Shown here in pieces: positions 1-7,901 of a DNA stretch of 24,102 nt. Position numbers and translations under genes: made by a program. Source of the stretch: CAJBLF01 sp964424505 (lineage in GTDB: Bacteria > Patescibacteriota > Gracilibacteria > Absconditabacterales > Absconditicoccaceae); assembly GCA_964424505.1 (NCBI GenBank), contig CAYRIQ010000007.1:1-24102 (forward strand), written 5' to 3'. The notes beneath the pieces were generated by a model. It did not search any database, was not told the origin of the DNA, and saw nothing but the letters and a program-made list of their open reading frames with translations. How positions within the stretch are numbered: the stretch's first letter is position 1; every line of letters begins with the position of its first letter.

Positions 1-236
1 ACTCCTTCTTTATTCATAGCTACCTTAAAATATCCGGTAGGAGTTTTTTTAGCTTCTACCACAGCGAGTCCAGCAAATTTTTCTTTCAAAATAGTATAAA
101 CTACAGATGCTAATTTTTCTACAGAATCTGAAGCTAAGTTAAATGCCAAATCCACTCTTTTATCTGGAGTTTCTCCTCTTTGGGTTTTAGCTGATTCTCT
201 TCTGATTTCGTGCTCAGTACTTAATGGTTTTCTCAT
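1..236 (-). CDS. Hypothetical protein, 5' part only
   Basis: The first 78 codons are visible; the gene runs off the left edge of the window. The protein starts MRKPLSTEHEIRRESAK and is rich in Lys, Arg and Glu. A basic N-terminus of about 28 residues is followed by a mixed alpha/beta-looking stretch (SVEKLASVVYTILKEKF, then GLAVVEAKK). There is no signal peptide or membrane segment in the visible part. I chose the ATG at 234-236 because it lies 34 bp downstream of a good promoter (-35 at 293-298, -10 at 271-276 on this strand), and no in-frame stop interrupts it. I do not recognise the family. It is divergent from the cold-shock gene, and the two share the intergenic region 237-404. Confidence 0.6.
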   Translation of the reverse strand, partial: MRKPLSTEHEIRRESAKTQRGETPDKRVDLAFNLASDSVEKLASVVYTILKEKFAGLAVVEAKKTPTGYFKVAMNKEG

Positions 237-270
237 CTTTTAATAATAACATAATAAAATTAACTTACTC

Positions 271-298
271 CTTATACTCTTTTTTATTATTTTGTCAA
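271..298 (-). promoter_or_regulatory. Sigma-70-like promoter for the leftmost gene
   Basis: On the minus strand TTGACA (293-298) is followed after 16 bp by TATAAG (271-276). The -35 is a perfect consensus match. The spacing of 16 bp recurs at several other promoters in this window. Confidence 0.65.
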
Positions 299-325
299 TA
301 GATTATACTTTATATAAATTTCCCC

Positions 326-353
326 TTGCTTTTTATGTACTTTATCTTATACT
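326..353 (+). promoter_or_regulatory. Promoter of the cold-shock gene
   Basis: TTGCTT (326-331), a 16-bp spacer, then TATACT (348-353). Transcription would start near 360, leaving a 5' UTR of about 45 nt before the ATG at 405. The UTR is too short to resemble the long, structured cspA leader of Escherichia coli. Confidence 0.55.
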
Positions 354-404
354 CTTGCCTGGAGATATTAACTCCACTGTTTTATATACTACCAATATTA
401 TTTA

Positions 405-626
405 ATGACAACTGGTATCGTTAAGTTCTTCAACAGAACTAAAAACTTCGGATTCATTACTCCAGAAGATGGAAGTAAAGATGTATTCGTTCATGGAACA
501 AATGTACTTGGTGAATCTATCGCTGATGGTGACACGGTAACATTTGAAGTAGGTGAAGGAAGAAAAGGTCCTGAAGCTAAAGATGTAACAAAAATTGCTT
601 CAGCTGAAATGGAAATGGCTGCATAA
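405..626 (+). CDS. Cold-shock domain protein (CspA family)
   Basis: This 73-aa protein is a single cold-shock domain, the usual length for bacterial Csp proteins. It is a five-stranded OB-fold that binds single-stranded RNA and DNA and is thought to melt RNA structure. The start TTGIVKFFN, the RNP1-like KNFGFI (residues 13-18) and RNP2-like VFVH (about 27-30) are visible, as is the late GPEAKDV segment. A tail of about ten residues, SAEMEMAA at its end, follows the domain and is slightly longer than usual. All nine glycines use GGN codons and none uses UGA, which may reflect high expression. The gene has its own promoter and a strong terminator, so it is probably monocistronic. Confidence 0.95.
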   Translation: MTTGIVKFFNRTKNFGFITPEDGSKDVFVHGTNVLGESIADGDTVTFEVGEGRKGPEAKDVTKIASAEMEMAA

Positions 627-656
627 TTGAGTTACCAAACAAAAAGATCTTATACT

Positions 657-675
657 TATTATATCACATATAATA
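657..675. repeat. Short perfect inverted repeat after csp
   Basis: TATTATAT, a CAC loop, then ATATAATA: 8 bp arms entirely of A and T, between the csp stop codon and its terminator. It could be an RNA hairpin or chance in AT-rich DNA. Confidence 0.3.
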
Positions 676-693
676 CACGAAGACTTTTTTGGG

Positions 694-724
694 AAAAATC
701 CGCTCAAGCGGATTTTTCTTTATT
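694..724 (+). terminator. Rho-independent terminator of csp
   Basis: An 11-bp perfect stem (694-704 with 707-717, core ATCCGCT/AGCGGAT) is followed by a T-rich run (718-724 and beyond). The A-rich left arm would also make it work, less strongly, in the other direction. Confidence 0.8.
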
Positions 725-844
725 TTTGTTTTTTTAGGGATAATAGAACTTTTTGTGTGATTCTTTTTCAAGAAAATCGTTTATACTACTCTATATTTAT
801 ATATTTTTTAAACGCTTCGCTAGACTTCTTTATCTATAAATAGA

Positions 845-1081
845 TTACTGTCTCGTGGCGTGCATCTGGCGTATGTATTTTAGCCATACATTTTCTTCTA
901 TTATGCCATTTTTTTTACATCACTTTATAGCTTCTTGAGTTTCGTCAAATAATTTTTTCTATACATCCCACAAGGACCATATTGTTGGATGGCTGTACGA
1001 TGCATTAATATACCATTTAACCTTGCCGTAACAATCAACCAAAATGAGGCTTGACTTTTTCTTAACAATATTTATTGTCAA
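845..1081 (-). pseudogene. Possible decayed ORF in the 727-1102 gap
   Basis: The 376-bp stretch 727-1102 has no intact gene. On the minus strand one frame is open from about 1081 to a TAA at 845-847, apart from one TAG at 959-961; a UGA at 920-922 would be Gly. The encoded peptides, for example DCYGKVKWYINASYSHP before the TAG and KKLFDETQEAIKGCKKNG after it, look like real protein rather than random AT-rich translation (Trp, Cys, balanced charge). No ATG begins the frame; it opens at a TTG. I do not recognise the family. It may be a remnant cut by point mutation, or chance. The rest of the gap (727-844) shows nothing I can name. Confidence 0.3.
1051..1078 (+). promoter_or_regulatory. Candidate promoter of the zinc-ribbon gene
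   Basis: TTGACT (1051-1056), a 16-bp spacer, and TATTGT (1073-1078), about 25 bp before the ATG at 1103. The -10 overlaps a small dyad, ACAATA-TT-TATTGT (1065-1078), that could be an operator or chance. Confidence 0.4.
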
Positions 1082-1102
1082 TAAAACAAAAAACAAATCA
1101 TT

Positions 1103-1471
1103 ATGGAACCAACAAGAACCATTGTAGCAATCTGTATATGTTTTTTTATTGTAGGTGTTATATTAACACTTGTATATATAATGAATAAAAAATATATATG
1201 TCCAAAATGTGGACAAAAAAAGTCTACAAACAAAAACGATATCTGCGAAGACTGTGCAGATATAGAGAAACTTGAAGAAGCGGCGAGCAATGAAAATATT
1301 TTGTGCCCGCATGACCAAACGACCATGAAAAAAGAAATTATTCATGATTTAGGCATTATTATCGACAGATGTACAACGTGTAATACCGTTGTCATCAAAC
1401 CAGCTGATTTTGATACCATTATAAATTTAAATAATGCTCTTATCAATAAAGCAGTTTTTCAACCCTCATAA
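1103..1471 (+). CDS. Membrane-anchored zinc-ribbon protein (zf-TFIIB-like)
   Basis: The protein has 122 aa. Residues about 7-28 (IVAICICFFIVGVILTLVYI within this) form one membrane segment, so the rest is probably cytoplasmic. Two zinc sites follow. The first is CPKC (about 33-36) paired with CEDC (about 48-51). The second is CPHD...CTTC, with the pattern CPxD-x(n)-ID-x-C-xx-C typical of the TFIIB-type zinc-ribbon family of small bacterial proteins (PF13453-like). Those proteins usually read CPxCG...G(V)xID-CPxC; here the second Cys of the first pair is replaced by His-Asp, so metal binding at that site is less certain. The function is unknown. It is a single gene between its own promoter and terminator, and it contains no UGA. 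Confidence 0.7.
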   Translation: MEPTRTIVAICICFFIVGVILTLVYIMNKKYICPKCGQKKSTNKNDICEDCADIEKLEEAASNENILCPHDQTTMKKEIIHDLGIIIDRCTTCNTVVIKPADFDTIINLNNALINKAVFQPS

Positions 1472-1474
1472 ATT

Positions 1475-1491
1475 TTGGATTAATAATCCAA
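1475..1491. repeat. 17-bp palindrome after the zinc-ribbon gene
   Basis: TTGGATTA-A-TAATCCAA, perfect 8-bp arms, 4 bp after the stop codon. It may be a small RNA hairpin or a protein-binding site; there is no T-run directly after it, so it is not itself a terminator. Confidence 0.4.
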
Positions 1492-1505
1492 GATATAGTT
1501 AAACT

Positions 1506-1534
1506 CCGTAGACTTTTTGTTCTACGGTTTTTTT
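1506..1534 (+). terminator. Terminator of the zinc-ribbon gene
   Basis: Stem CCGTAGA (1506-1512) with TCTACGG (1521-1527), loop of 8 nt, then seven T residues (1528-1534). The right arm also contains, on the minus strand, the TAG that ends the neighbouring gene at 1522. Confidence 0.75.
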
Positions 1535-1932
1535 GAAAAAGAAAATCTTCAAAGCTCATTTCCATTGTCATCATAAGATAGGTAATTTATTCCATCAAAA
1601 GTAAAATATCCATGTTCATATAATAGATAATCATTTTTTTTGAATGGAAGTACATCTTTGGTTCTTTCATTATAGACAAAAAAATCTGTTTTTTCATTTT
1701 CTACAGATAGTTTATTCTTTTGATGATGAAGCAATGCTTTCGCTTCTTTTTCTGTTTTAAGCGTAAAATCTGATCGATAACAACGATGAATATTGTTTTT
1801 GTTTGGGACAAAAATATCGTCAGCGATATACATAGTCTCCTCAAGTTGAGTATTGGTCATTGCAATCAGTTCCTCTATATTTTGTATAGGTATTGCATGT
1901 CCAGAAGGCTTTATCAATTCTTCAAATATCAT
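1522..1932 (-). CDS. Hypothetical protein downstream of pilB
   Basis: With UGA read as Gly the protein has 136 aa. It begins MIFEELIKPSGHAIP and reads through a UGA at 1549-1551 (residue 128) to a TAG at 1522-1524 that sits inside the terminator stem of the convergent gene. If the UGA were a stop, it would have 127 aa. It is acidic to neutral and soluble, with no membrane segment. The second half is rich in aromatic residues (DYLLYEHGYFTFDG). The start lies 15 bp after the pilB stop codon, so it is probably co-transcribed with pilB. I do not recognise the family, and a role in pilus function is only suggested by position. Confidence 0.65.
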
Positions 1933-1947
1933 ACAACATAAGCTATA

Positions 1948-3660
1948 TTATAAAACTCTTCTTAATTCATCCAAAGTCGTATTACCTTGTAACATTTTGA
2001 TGATACCATCCTCTTTTAGTGTCAAAAACCCGTTTTCTCTGGCTTTACCATACAAGTCCACACTACTTTTACCCTCTACAATCATTTTTCTTATATCATC
2101 TGTGATTTCAAACGTCTCTACAAGAGCTATTCTTCACTGATATCCCGTCCCATTACACTTATCGCATCATACAGTATCAGGAATTTTGCCATCGAAAAGC
2201 ACTCCCAATTTTGGATCAAGATCCGTTAATTTTTTGAGTGTTTCTTTGATTTCCTCTTGTTCTCAGTAATTTGCTTCTCTTTTGATTCCACAAGAAGGAC
2301 AAATTTTTCTGACCAATCTTTGCGCTATGATGACATTCAATGCTGGTGCTAACATATACGGTTCCACATCTAAACTTGTCAATCTTGGAATTGCCTCTAT
2401 CGCAGAATTAGTATGTAATGTAGTAAATACGATATGACCTGTCAATGCAGCGTTGATAGCAATTTCAGCAGTTTCTTGTGATCTCGTTTCTCAGATAAGA
2501 ATAATATCTGGATCATGTCTAAAAATGGCTTTGAGTCCTACTTCGTAGGTGTATCATTTATTATAGTTTATTTGTGATTGTTGGATGCCATTTACCTCAT
2601 ACTCGATGGGATCTTCCAAAGTAATTATTTTTCTTTTTCCATCATTTAAATAATGCAAAATAGTATAAAGTGTTGTAGTCTTTCACGATCATGTCGGTCA
2701 AGTAAATATCGTAATTCACGTATTTTTTTCTAAATTTCTTTTGAGAACTGCGTATGTCCTTTCTGTAAATCCTATTTTTTCAAATGTGGTAATACCTTTG
2801 GTTGGATCTAAAAATCTAATCACCGTACTTTCCGAAATCACTCCTGGCATAACATTTATCCTTGCATCAACTTTCCTTTGGTTACCATTGATGTCTGTCG
2901 CTTCAAATGAAAATCTCCCATCCTGTGGAAGGTAATCAATATTCATTTTTGTGCCAGAAATAAATTTTATTTTTTGAAGATATTTTTTGAAGTCATTATG
3001 CGTAAATCCAAGCAATTCTTGCAGAACTCCATCGACTCTAATCCTGACTACAATTCCATCTTCTTGTGACTGGAAATGTAAATCTGACGCTCATGTTTGA
3101 AATGCCAATCTGATAAATTCCATAATAAATTCACCTGGTTCCATAGTATCTCTTGTAGCAAATATTTTTTGAATCATTGCTATCGCTCATATTCATTCTG
3201 CTTGTTTTTGATCTTTTTCTGCTTTTCTTTTTTGCTGAGCAAGAGTCTCCATATCCGTATACCAGCTCATTGCATAGGCAAATCATTGTGGTGATGTATA
3301 AAACATCTCATACGTATATCATTTTTTTTCTAAACTTTTGAGTAAAGAAGTAAGTCACTGGGGAATGTTGTTTGTCGTAAGTATTTGGAGTGTATTTTTG
3401 GTTTTTGCAAAAATTAATGTCTCAATTTTTTGAGCAGTTTCTTGAGGAATAATTTTAATTTGATCAAAATTTGGACTTATTCCCTGTAAATCGTCGATTT
3501 CTAAAATACTTTTGCTGAGTGGATTTGCCATATTGCCGAACCTATTCAAATAGTAAACATACGTAGTATGATGTAAGTATATCCTGAATAGTTTTTTTTG
3601 CAAATCTACGGATTGGCACTCAAACAATTTTACTTGACTTTTTTGTAATAATTTATACAA
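1948..3660 (-). CDS. pilB: Type IV pilus assembly / type II secretion ATPase (PilB/GspE)
   Basis: Reading UGA as Gly gives a 570-aa hexameric ATPase that would power pilin assembly from the cytoplasmic face. An N-terminal region of about 200 residues precedes the GspE core with ASDLHFQ, the Asp-box region, Walker A GPTGSGKT (residues 321-328, three of its glycines encoded by UGA), and Walker B DPDIILIGETR. The His box TLHTNSA and the C4 zinc motif CPSC...CDKC, typical of PilB/GspE and absent from the retraction ATPase PilT, follow. The protein ends LDELRRVL. The start is uncertain: TTG at 3658-3660 is given here, ATG at 3529-3531 is another choice, and the frame stays open upstream to an ATG at 3748-3750 that would overlap the start of mutS. 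No pilin or PilC/PilM genes are in this window. Confidence 0.93.
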
Positions 3661-3743
3661 CGAACAAACTAATATAAAACCATAGTGAATGGGAAATATC
3701 AGTCATTTCACTCTTTCAATATTTCAATCTTTTCAACGATAAT

Positions 3744-6449
3744 ATGGCATTTACACCAGCGATTATACAATATCTTGATATCAAAAAAGCATATACTGAT
3801 TGTATCTTGTTTTTTCGTATGTGAGATTTTTATGAAACTTTTTTTGAAGATGCAAAAACTTGCAGTAAAGTTTTAGACATTGTCTTAACCAGTAAAAACA
3901 AAAATTCAGAAAATTCTGTACCTATGGCTGGCATTCCTTACCATAGTGCGGATAAATACATCACTAAACTTATTGCAAATGGCTATAAAGTAGCTATCGC
4001 TGAACAAACTAGCGACCCTGTCCCTGGTAAAATCGTTGAAAGAGCAGTTGTCAACGTTATAACTCCTGGAACATATATCCAAGAAACCAAAAAAGAATTT
4101 ATTTATACTATGGCAATTACTTTTGTGCCTTATATTGACAGACAAAATTATCATATTGCTCGAGGTGATTTTAGTATCGGTGACTATTGGACTAAAAGTT
4201 TTACTCATGTCGATGAAGCACTCAAATTTATCCTTACTATCAGACCGGTGGAGCTTATTTTTGACGTAAATTTTCCTGAAAAAGAAACTATAAGCGTTCC
4301 TTTACAACACTATATGACCTGCCTCATTTCTGTACGAGATTTGCCACCTGATCTAGAAAACTTTTTGGCAAATACTACACATGTCCAAAAACACACAAGC
4401 TATGGGAAAGCATTAGAAGCAGGAAGATTGGCAGTAACGTGTTTACTTTTTTATTATCTCAAACACACTCAAAAACATTCACTGACCAATATCACGAAAA
4501 TATCCTTTCATAGCCAAGATACTTTTCTCATTTTGGATGAAGTCACGATCAAAAATCTTGAAATTCTCTCGTCAAGTTATGAACATAGTGAAAAATATAG
4601 TTTACTCCACAGCATAGACAACACCCAAACAGCTGGTGGATCTAGGCTTCTACGCTATATAATTACTAATCCTATCAAAGACCAGCATCAAATTACCCGG
4701 AGACTTGACAATATTGAGCACTACCTCAACAATGGCACTATGGAACGATGGAGCCCTTCACCACAGCAAACAAATAATGGCAGTATCCACAATGACTGGA
4801 AAAGTACACGCATTCATCAGCTTATCCATCATGTTCGTGATATATCTAAACTCGTAAGTACCTTACTATACAAAAAATTATTACCCAGTACATTTATCAA
4901 ACTCAGATCAACTTTGCGTATATTTTTGGAAAATAAATTTTTGCTTGATGAATTGTGTCATCTAGGGCTCAGTGAAACTGCACAAAATTATGTCCAGCAT
5001 CTCTATAATTACTTAGAACAAATTTTAAAAAATGATGAAGAATATAAAGATGATATAGATTTCATCCGTGATGGTTACCAAAATGATATAGATGAACTGA
5101 GAAAAATAGCGTATCATAGCGACGAGTTGCTCATGCAATACCAGCAAGAATTAGCACAAATCTGAGGCATACCCAATATAAAAGTCAAATTTATCCTAAA
5201 TCAGTGATATTTTTTAGAAGTCACCAATAAAGATATCCAGCAATTTGAAAAACAAGTATTGAGTATACTGTGATGAGTAACTGATAACGAAAAAGATAAA
5301 TATCACGTAATCCGTAGAAATACGTTGAAGGGAAGTCAGAGATATTCTTCTCCTTATTTAGAAGATTTACAAATAAATATATTAAAAGCCAAAGACACTT
5401 TACGTGCCTTAGAATTTAGTTTACTCCAACAAGCTCAACAAAAAATAACTGAGTGAATACAAGAGCTTAATGAATTTGCAGAAAAAATTTCTCGGCTTGA
5501 TGTCTTTGTTTCTCAAGCTTTACTCGCAAAAGAAAAAAAATTTATAAAACCTGAATTTATTTGATGAGATACGCTTACCATCATAGAATGAAGGCATCCG
5601 GTGATAGAAAATCATCTTCCGAGTTGACAACAATTTATACCAAACAGTTTACAATTGGATGAAACTACTGATGAATGATTTCTTCATATTATTACATGAC
5701 CTAATATGTGAGGTAAATCGACATATTTGAGACAAAATGCATTGATTGTTTTGATGGCTCATTGTGGGTTATTTGTTCCAGCAAAAGAATGTAAATTAAG
5801 TATAATGGATGCGATTTTTGCACGTATTGGTAGTGGGGATATCATCGCAAAAAATCAATCAACCTTCATGACAGAGATGATTGAAGTAGCCAATATTTTA
5901 AATAATGCAAGCAAAAAAAGTTTTATCATTTTTGATGAACTTGGTCGTTGAACTGCTACGTATGATGGACTTGCTCTTACCAAAGCAATTTTAGAATATT
6001 TAGTTACTCATGTCGGATCTAAAACACTGATTGCGACACATTATCATGAATTAATTCAGCTTGAAGAAACATTACCAGGCGTCAAAAATTTTTCCGTCAG
6101 TGTCTATGAAACAGAAAAAGAAGTGGTTTTTATGAAAAAAATAGTTAGTGGTTGAGCAAGCAAGAGTTACGGTCTTGATGTAGCAAAAATCGCAGGAATA
6201 CCAAAAACAATTCTCGAACAAGCCAGAATATATTTAGATACTCTTGAACAGAAGCAAAGAAACAGTTATGAGGAGCAAGAAAAAATGGGCAAAGATGTTT
6301 TACCTTTTACTTTCCCACTCGAACAGCATTCCGAAATAAGTCTAGCATACGAAAAAATCAAGTCCTTACTGAAAAGCTATGATTTGAATGACATTACTCC
6401 CCTTCAGGCTTTACAGCTTTTGAGTAAAATCAAAGATGATTTGGAGTAA
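3744..6449 (+). CDS. mutS: DNA mismatch repair ATPase MutS
   Basis: The 901-aa protein binds mismatches and starts mismatch repair. The N-terminal mismatch-recognition domain carries FFRMGDFYE (about 23-31; the Gly is UGA at 3822, and the Phe and Glu contact the mispair in the family), then PMAGIPYHS. The C-terminal ABC ATPase has Walker A GPNMGGKST (652-660, with UGA at 652 and 656), Walker B/signature FDELGRGT (730-737, UGA at 736) and the THYHEL segment. By hand count about 14 of 41 glycines are UGA. The middle contains a hydrophilic stretch (around NNGTMERWSPSPQQTNN) that looks like a lineage-specific insertion. The ATG at 3744 gives the expected MutS N-terminus. No mutL is in view. Confidence 0.97.
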
Positions 6450-6488
6450 TATCCCTTTGTGTAATTTTATTTTTTTACTATCCATACT

Positions 6489-6710
6489 ATGGCATTACAA
6501 GAAAAATTATTTTTGGTCGCAGCTATACTTTTTTTTATCAGTGGATCTTTACTTATACTTACAAAATTTTATAGTGCATCAGCTACTGGCAATTTAGGAT
6601 TTGTTTATTTTTGTTTGGGTATAATGTATATTTGTCTTTTTATATATACCAAGAATAAACGCCACAAAGACACAAATTCTTGATTGTCAAAATCACAAAA
6701 ATCTACCTAA
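6489..6710 (+). CDS. Small two-helix membrane protein
   Basis: This 73-aa protein begins MALQEKLFLVAAILFFISG and has two hydrophobic helices (about residues 7-26 and 37-54) and a basic tail (KNKRHKDTNS, then Gly encoded by UGA at 6681, then LSKSQKST). The UGA read-through adds ten residues before the TAA at 6708-6710. It lies 39 bp after mutS and may be read from the same transcript. It converges with the pseudouridine synthase gene, whose stop is 5 bp beyond. I do not recognise the family. Confidence 0.6.
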
Positions 6711-6715
6711 AAATA

Positions 6716-7396
6716 CTATACAAGCCTCCACTCTCCTGTTTGGATATCTCCTAAACTATATTTTCCTTCACGAATTCTTTTGAGATCCAATACACGATAC
6801 CCTATAACTTTAAACATTCTACGAATGTGTCTCTTTTTCCCTTCATTGAGGGTAATACTATAATGATACGGTTTTTTAAAGAGCGTGATTTTAATTGCTC
6901 TGAGAAATTCTCCCTCGTCATGTACTCATTGTAGTGCTTTTTTAAGATCTTCAGGAGGTAATGGACGGTCAAGTTCTATAATATATTCTTTTTCTATAGC
7001 AAATTTTGGATGTTCATATTCATGGACTAAAGCAGGATCATTGGTCAGAAGCAGTAATCAATGAGAATCTTTGTCCAATCTTCAGATATAATAATAATTA
7101 ATATATTCTGGGGGAAGTAGCTCATAGATAGTTTTATTGTGCGGATCCGCTTTGGATGCGACATAGCCAATGGGCTTATTGAGCAGTATCAATGTTGGAG
7201 TCATTTGAGTTTCTTGGATAATTTCGTTTATTTCGTTGGTTGATGATTTAATAATAAGCTTATCTCCACTTTGAACTTCTTGGGTATATGAACTAATTTT
7301 TTTTCCATTTATAGATATAGATCATTGATCTACCAATGATACAAATTTTCTTCTCGAAAGTTGATGACAAGTCTGTATATAAGTGATTAAGCGCAT
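6716..7396 (-). CDS. 16S/23S rRNA pseudouridine synthase, RsuA/RluB/E/F family
   Basis: The 226-aa protein isomerises a uridine to pseudouridine in ribosomal RNA. Residues about 1-50 form an S4-type RNA-binding domain (starting MRLITYIQTCHQLSRRKFV). The catalytic domain carries LLNKPIGYVAS (71-81) and the family signature GRLDKDSHGLLLLTND (105-120), where Asp108 is the catalytic residue and Gly105 and Gly113 are encoded by UGA. The late motif EGKKRHIRRMF is also canonical. I cannot say which of RsuA, RluB, RluE or RluF it corresponds to. ATG at 7394-7396 gives the expected S4 start. The gene is transcribed away from the lipoprotein gene behind a terminator. Confidence 0.92.
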
Positions 7397-7439
7397 TTTT
7401 TGACATAGAAATAAAAAAAAAACTCTATTTTTATCTAAC

Positions 7440-7465
7440 CACAAAAAGAGAACCATAAGGCCCTC
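7440..7465 (-). terminator. Terminator of the lipoprotein gene
   Basis: On the minus strand GAGGGCC (7459-7465) pairs with GGTTCTC (7448-7454), including two G-U pairs, across a TTAT loop, followed by a run of T. It separates the lipoprotein gene from the pseudouridine synthase gene. Confidence 0.5.
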
Positions 7466-7489
7466 CTTCTAGTGATTGTACAGCGAGAA

Positions 7490-7702
7490 TTATTCTGCTG
7501 TAGCAGCAGGAGCAACTTCTTCAGTTGTAGTTCCTGTAGTAACTGTAGTTTCTTCTGTAGGAGTAACTTCTTCTACAGTTGGAGTTGTTGTTTCTTCTAC
7601 AGTTGGAGTTGTTGTTTCGTCTTCTACTGCTGGTTTATCCATACATCCAGCAAAAAGAGCAACACCAGCTACCAAAACTCCTAGAGTTAATAATTTTTTC
7701 AT
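7490..7702 (-). CDS. Small Thr/Glu/Pro-rich lipoprotein
   Basis: The protein has 70 aa. A signal peptide (MKKLLTLGVLVAGVALFAGC) ends in the lipobox LFAGC, so Cys20 would be lipidated and the rest displayed outside the cytoplasmic membrane. The mature part is low-complexity and acidic, built on repeats of TTPTVEET, which come from a 24-bp tandem DNA repeat. It has no recognisable domain and may be a surface spacer or envelope protein. I took the ATG at 7700-7702 because it begins a proper signal peptide; the frame is open further upstream (for example ATG at 7718-7720), but that would only add residues before the signal. Confidence 0.7.
   Translation of the reverse strand: MKKLLTLGVLVAGVALFAGCMDKPAVEDETTTPTVEETTTPTVEEVTPTEETTVTTGTTTEEVAPAATAE
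7570..7617. repeat. 24-bp tandem repeat, two exact copies
   Basis: Copies at 7570-7593 and 7594-7617 inside the lipoprotein gene encode TTPTVEET twice in the minus direction; a third, degenerate copy lies just to the left. An exact in-frame unit such as this can expand or contract by slippage. Confidence 0.8.
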
Positions 7703-7743
7703 AGCAACAGTATTTATCATATAAAAAAAATAGATGCACCCGG

Positions 7744-7771
7744 TATATAAAAAAATCTGATACAATTGCAA
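7744..7771 (-). promoter_or_regulatory. Candidate promoter of the lipoprotein gene
   Basis: On the minus strand TTGCAA (7766-7771), a 16-bp spacer and TATATA (7744-7749), about 42 bp before the ATG. Confidence 0.4.
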
Positions 7772-7831
7772 GAGTATTATTGACAATTTTACATTTATTT
7801 TAAAGACGTTCTTTTTTTTACATATATTATT

Positions 7832-7860
7832 TTGACAAATAGGAGTGAAAACCATATAAT
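7832..7860 (+). promoter_or_regulatory. Perfect-consensus promoter for the 7902-12564 gene group
   Basis: TTGACA (7832-7837), a 17-bp spacer and TATAAT (7855-7860). All twelve positions match the sigma-70 consensus. Transcription would start near 7867, about 35 nt before the ATG at 7902. Confidence 0.8.
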
Positions 7861-7901
7861 ACTATATATACATATTTATTTTAGCTAGAACGTACAAGTG
7901 G

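Noticed and set aside
657..675. The A/T-only inverted repeat after csp as a functional regulatory site
   Set aside because: In DNA this rich in A and T, 8-bp A/T palindromes arise readily by chance, and nothing nearby supports a role; I list it only as a low-confidence repeat.
2698..2700. UGA read as tryptophan (codes 4) or as selenocysteine
   Set aside because: UGA occupies Gly positions of Walker A loops (GPTGSGKT, GPNMGGKST) where Trp or Sec would abolish function, and it occurs far too often for recoding.
3924..5951. mutS as a pseudogene or several short genes broken by stop codons
   Set aside because: All interruptions are UGA, none is TAA or TAG, and they fall on conserved glycines; the same holds for many other genes here. 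Code 25 explains it without frameshifts.
7472..7724. Plus-strand ORFs rich in Ser/Cys/Val opposite the lipoprotein gene
   Set aside because: They are shadows of the 24-bp repeat-containing lipoprotein gene; the minus frame has a proper signal peptide, lipobox and terminator.
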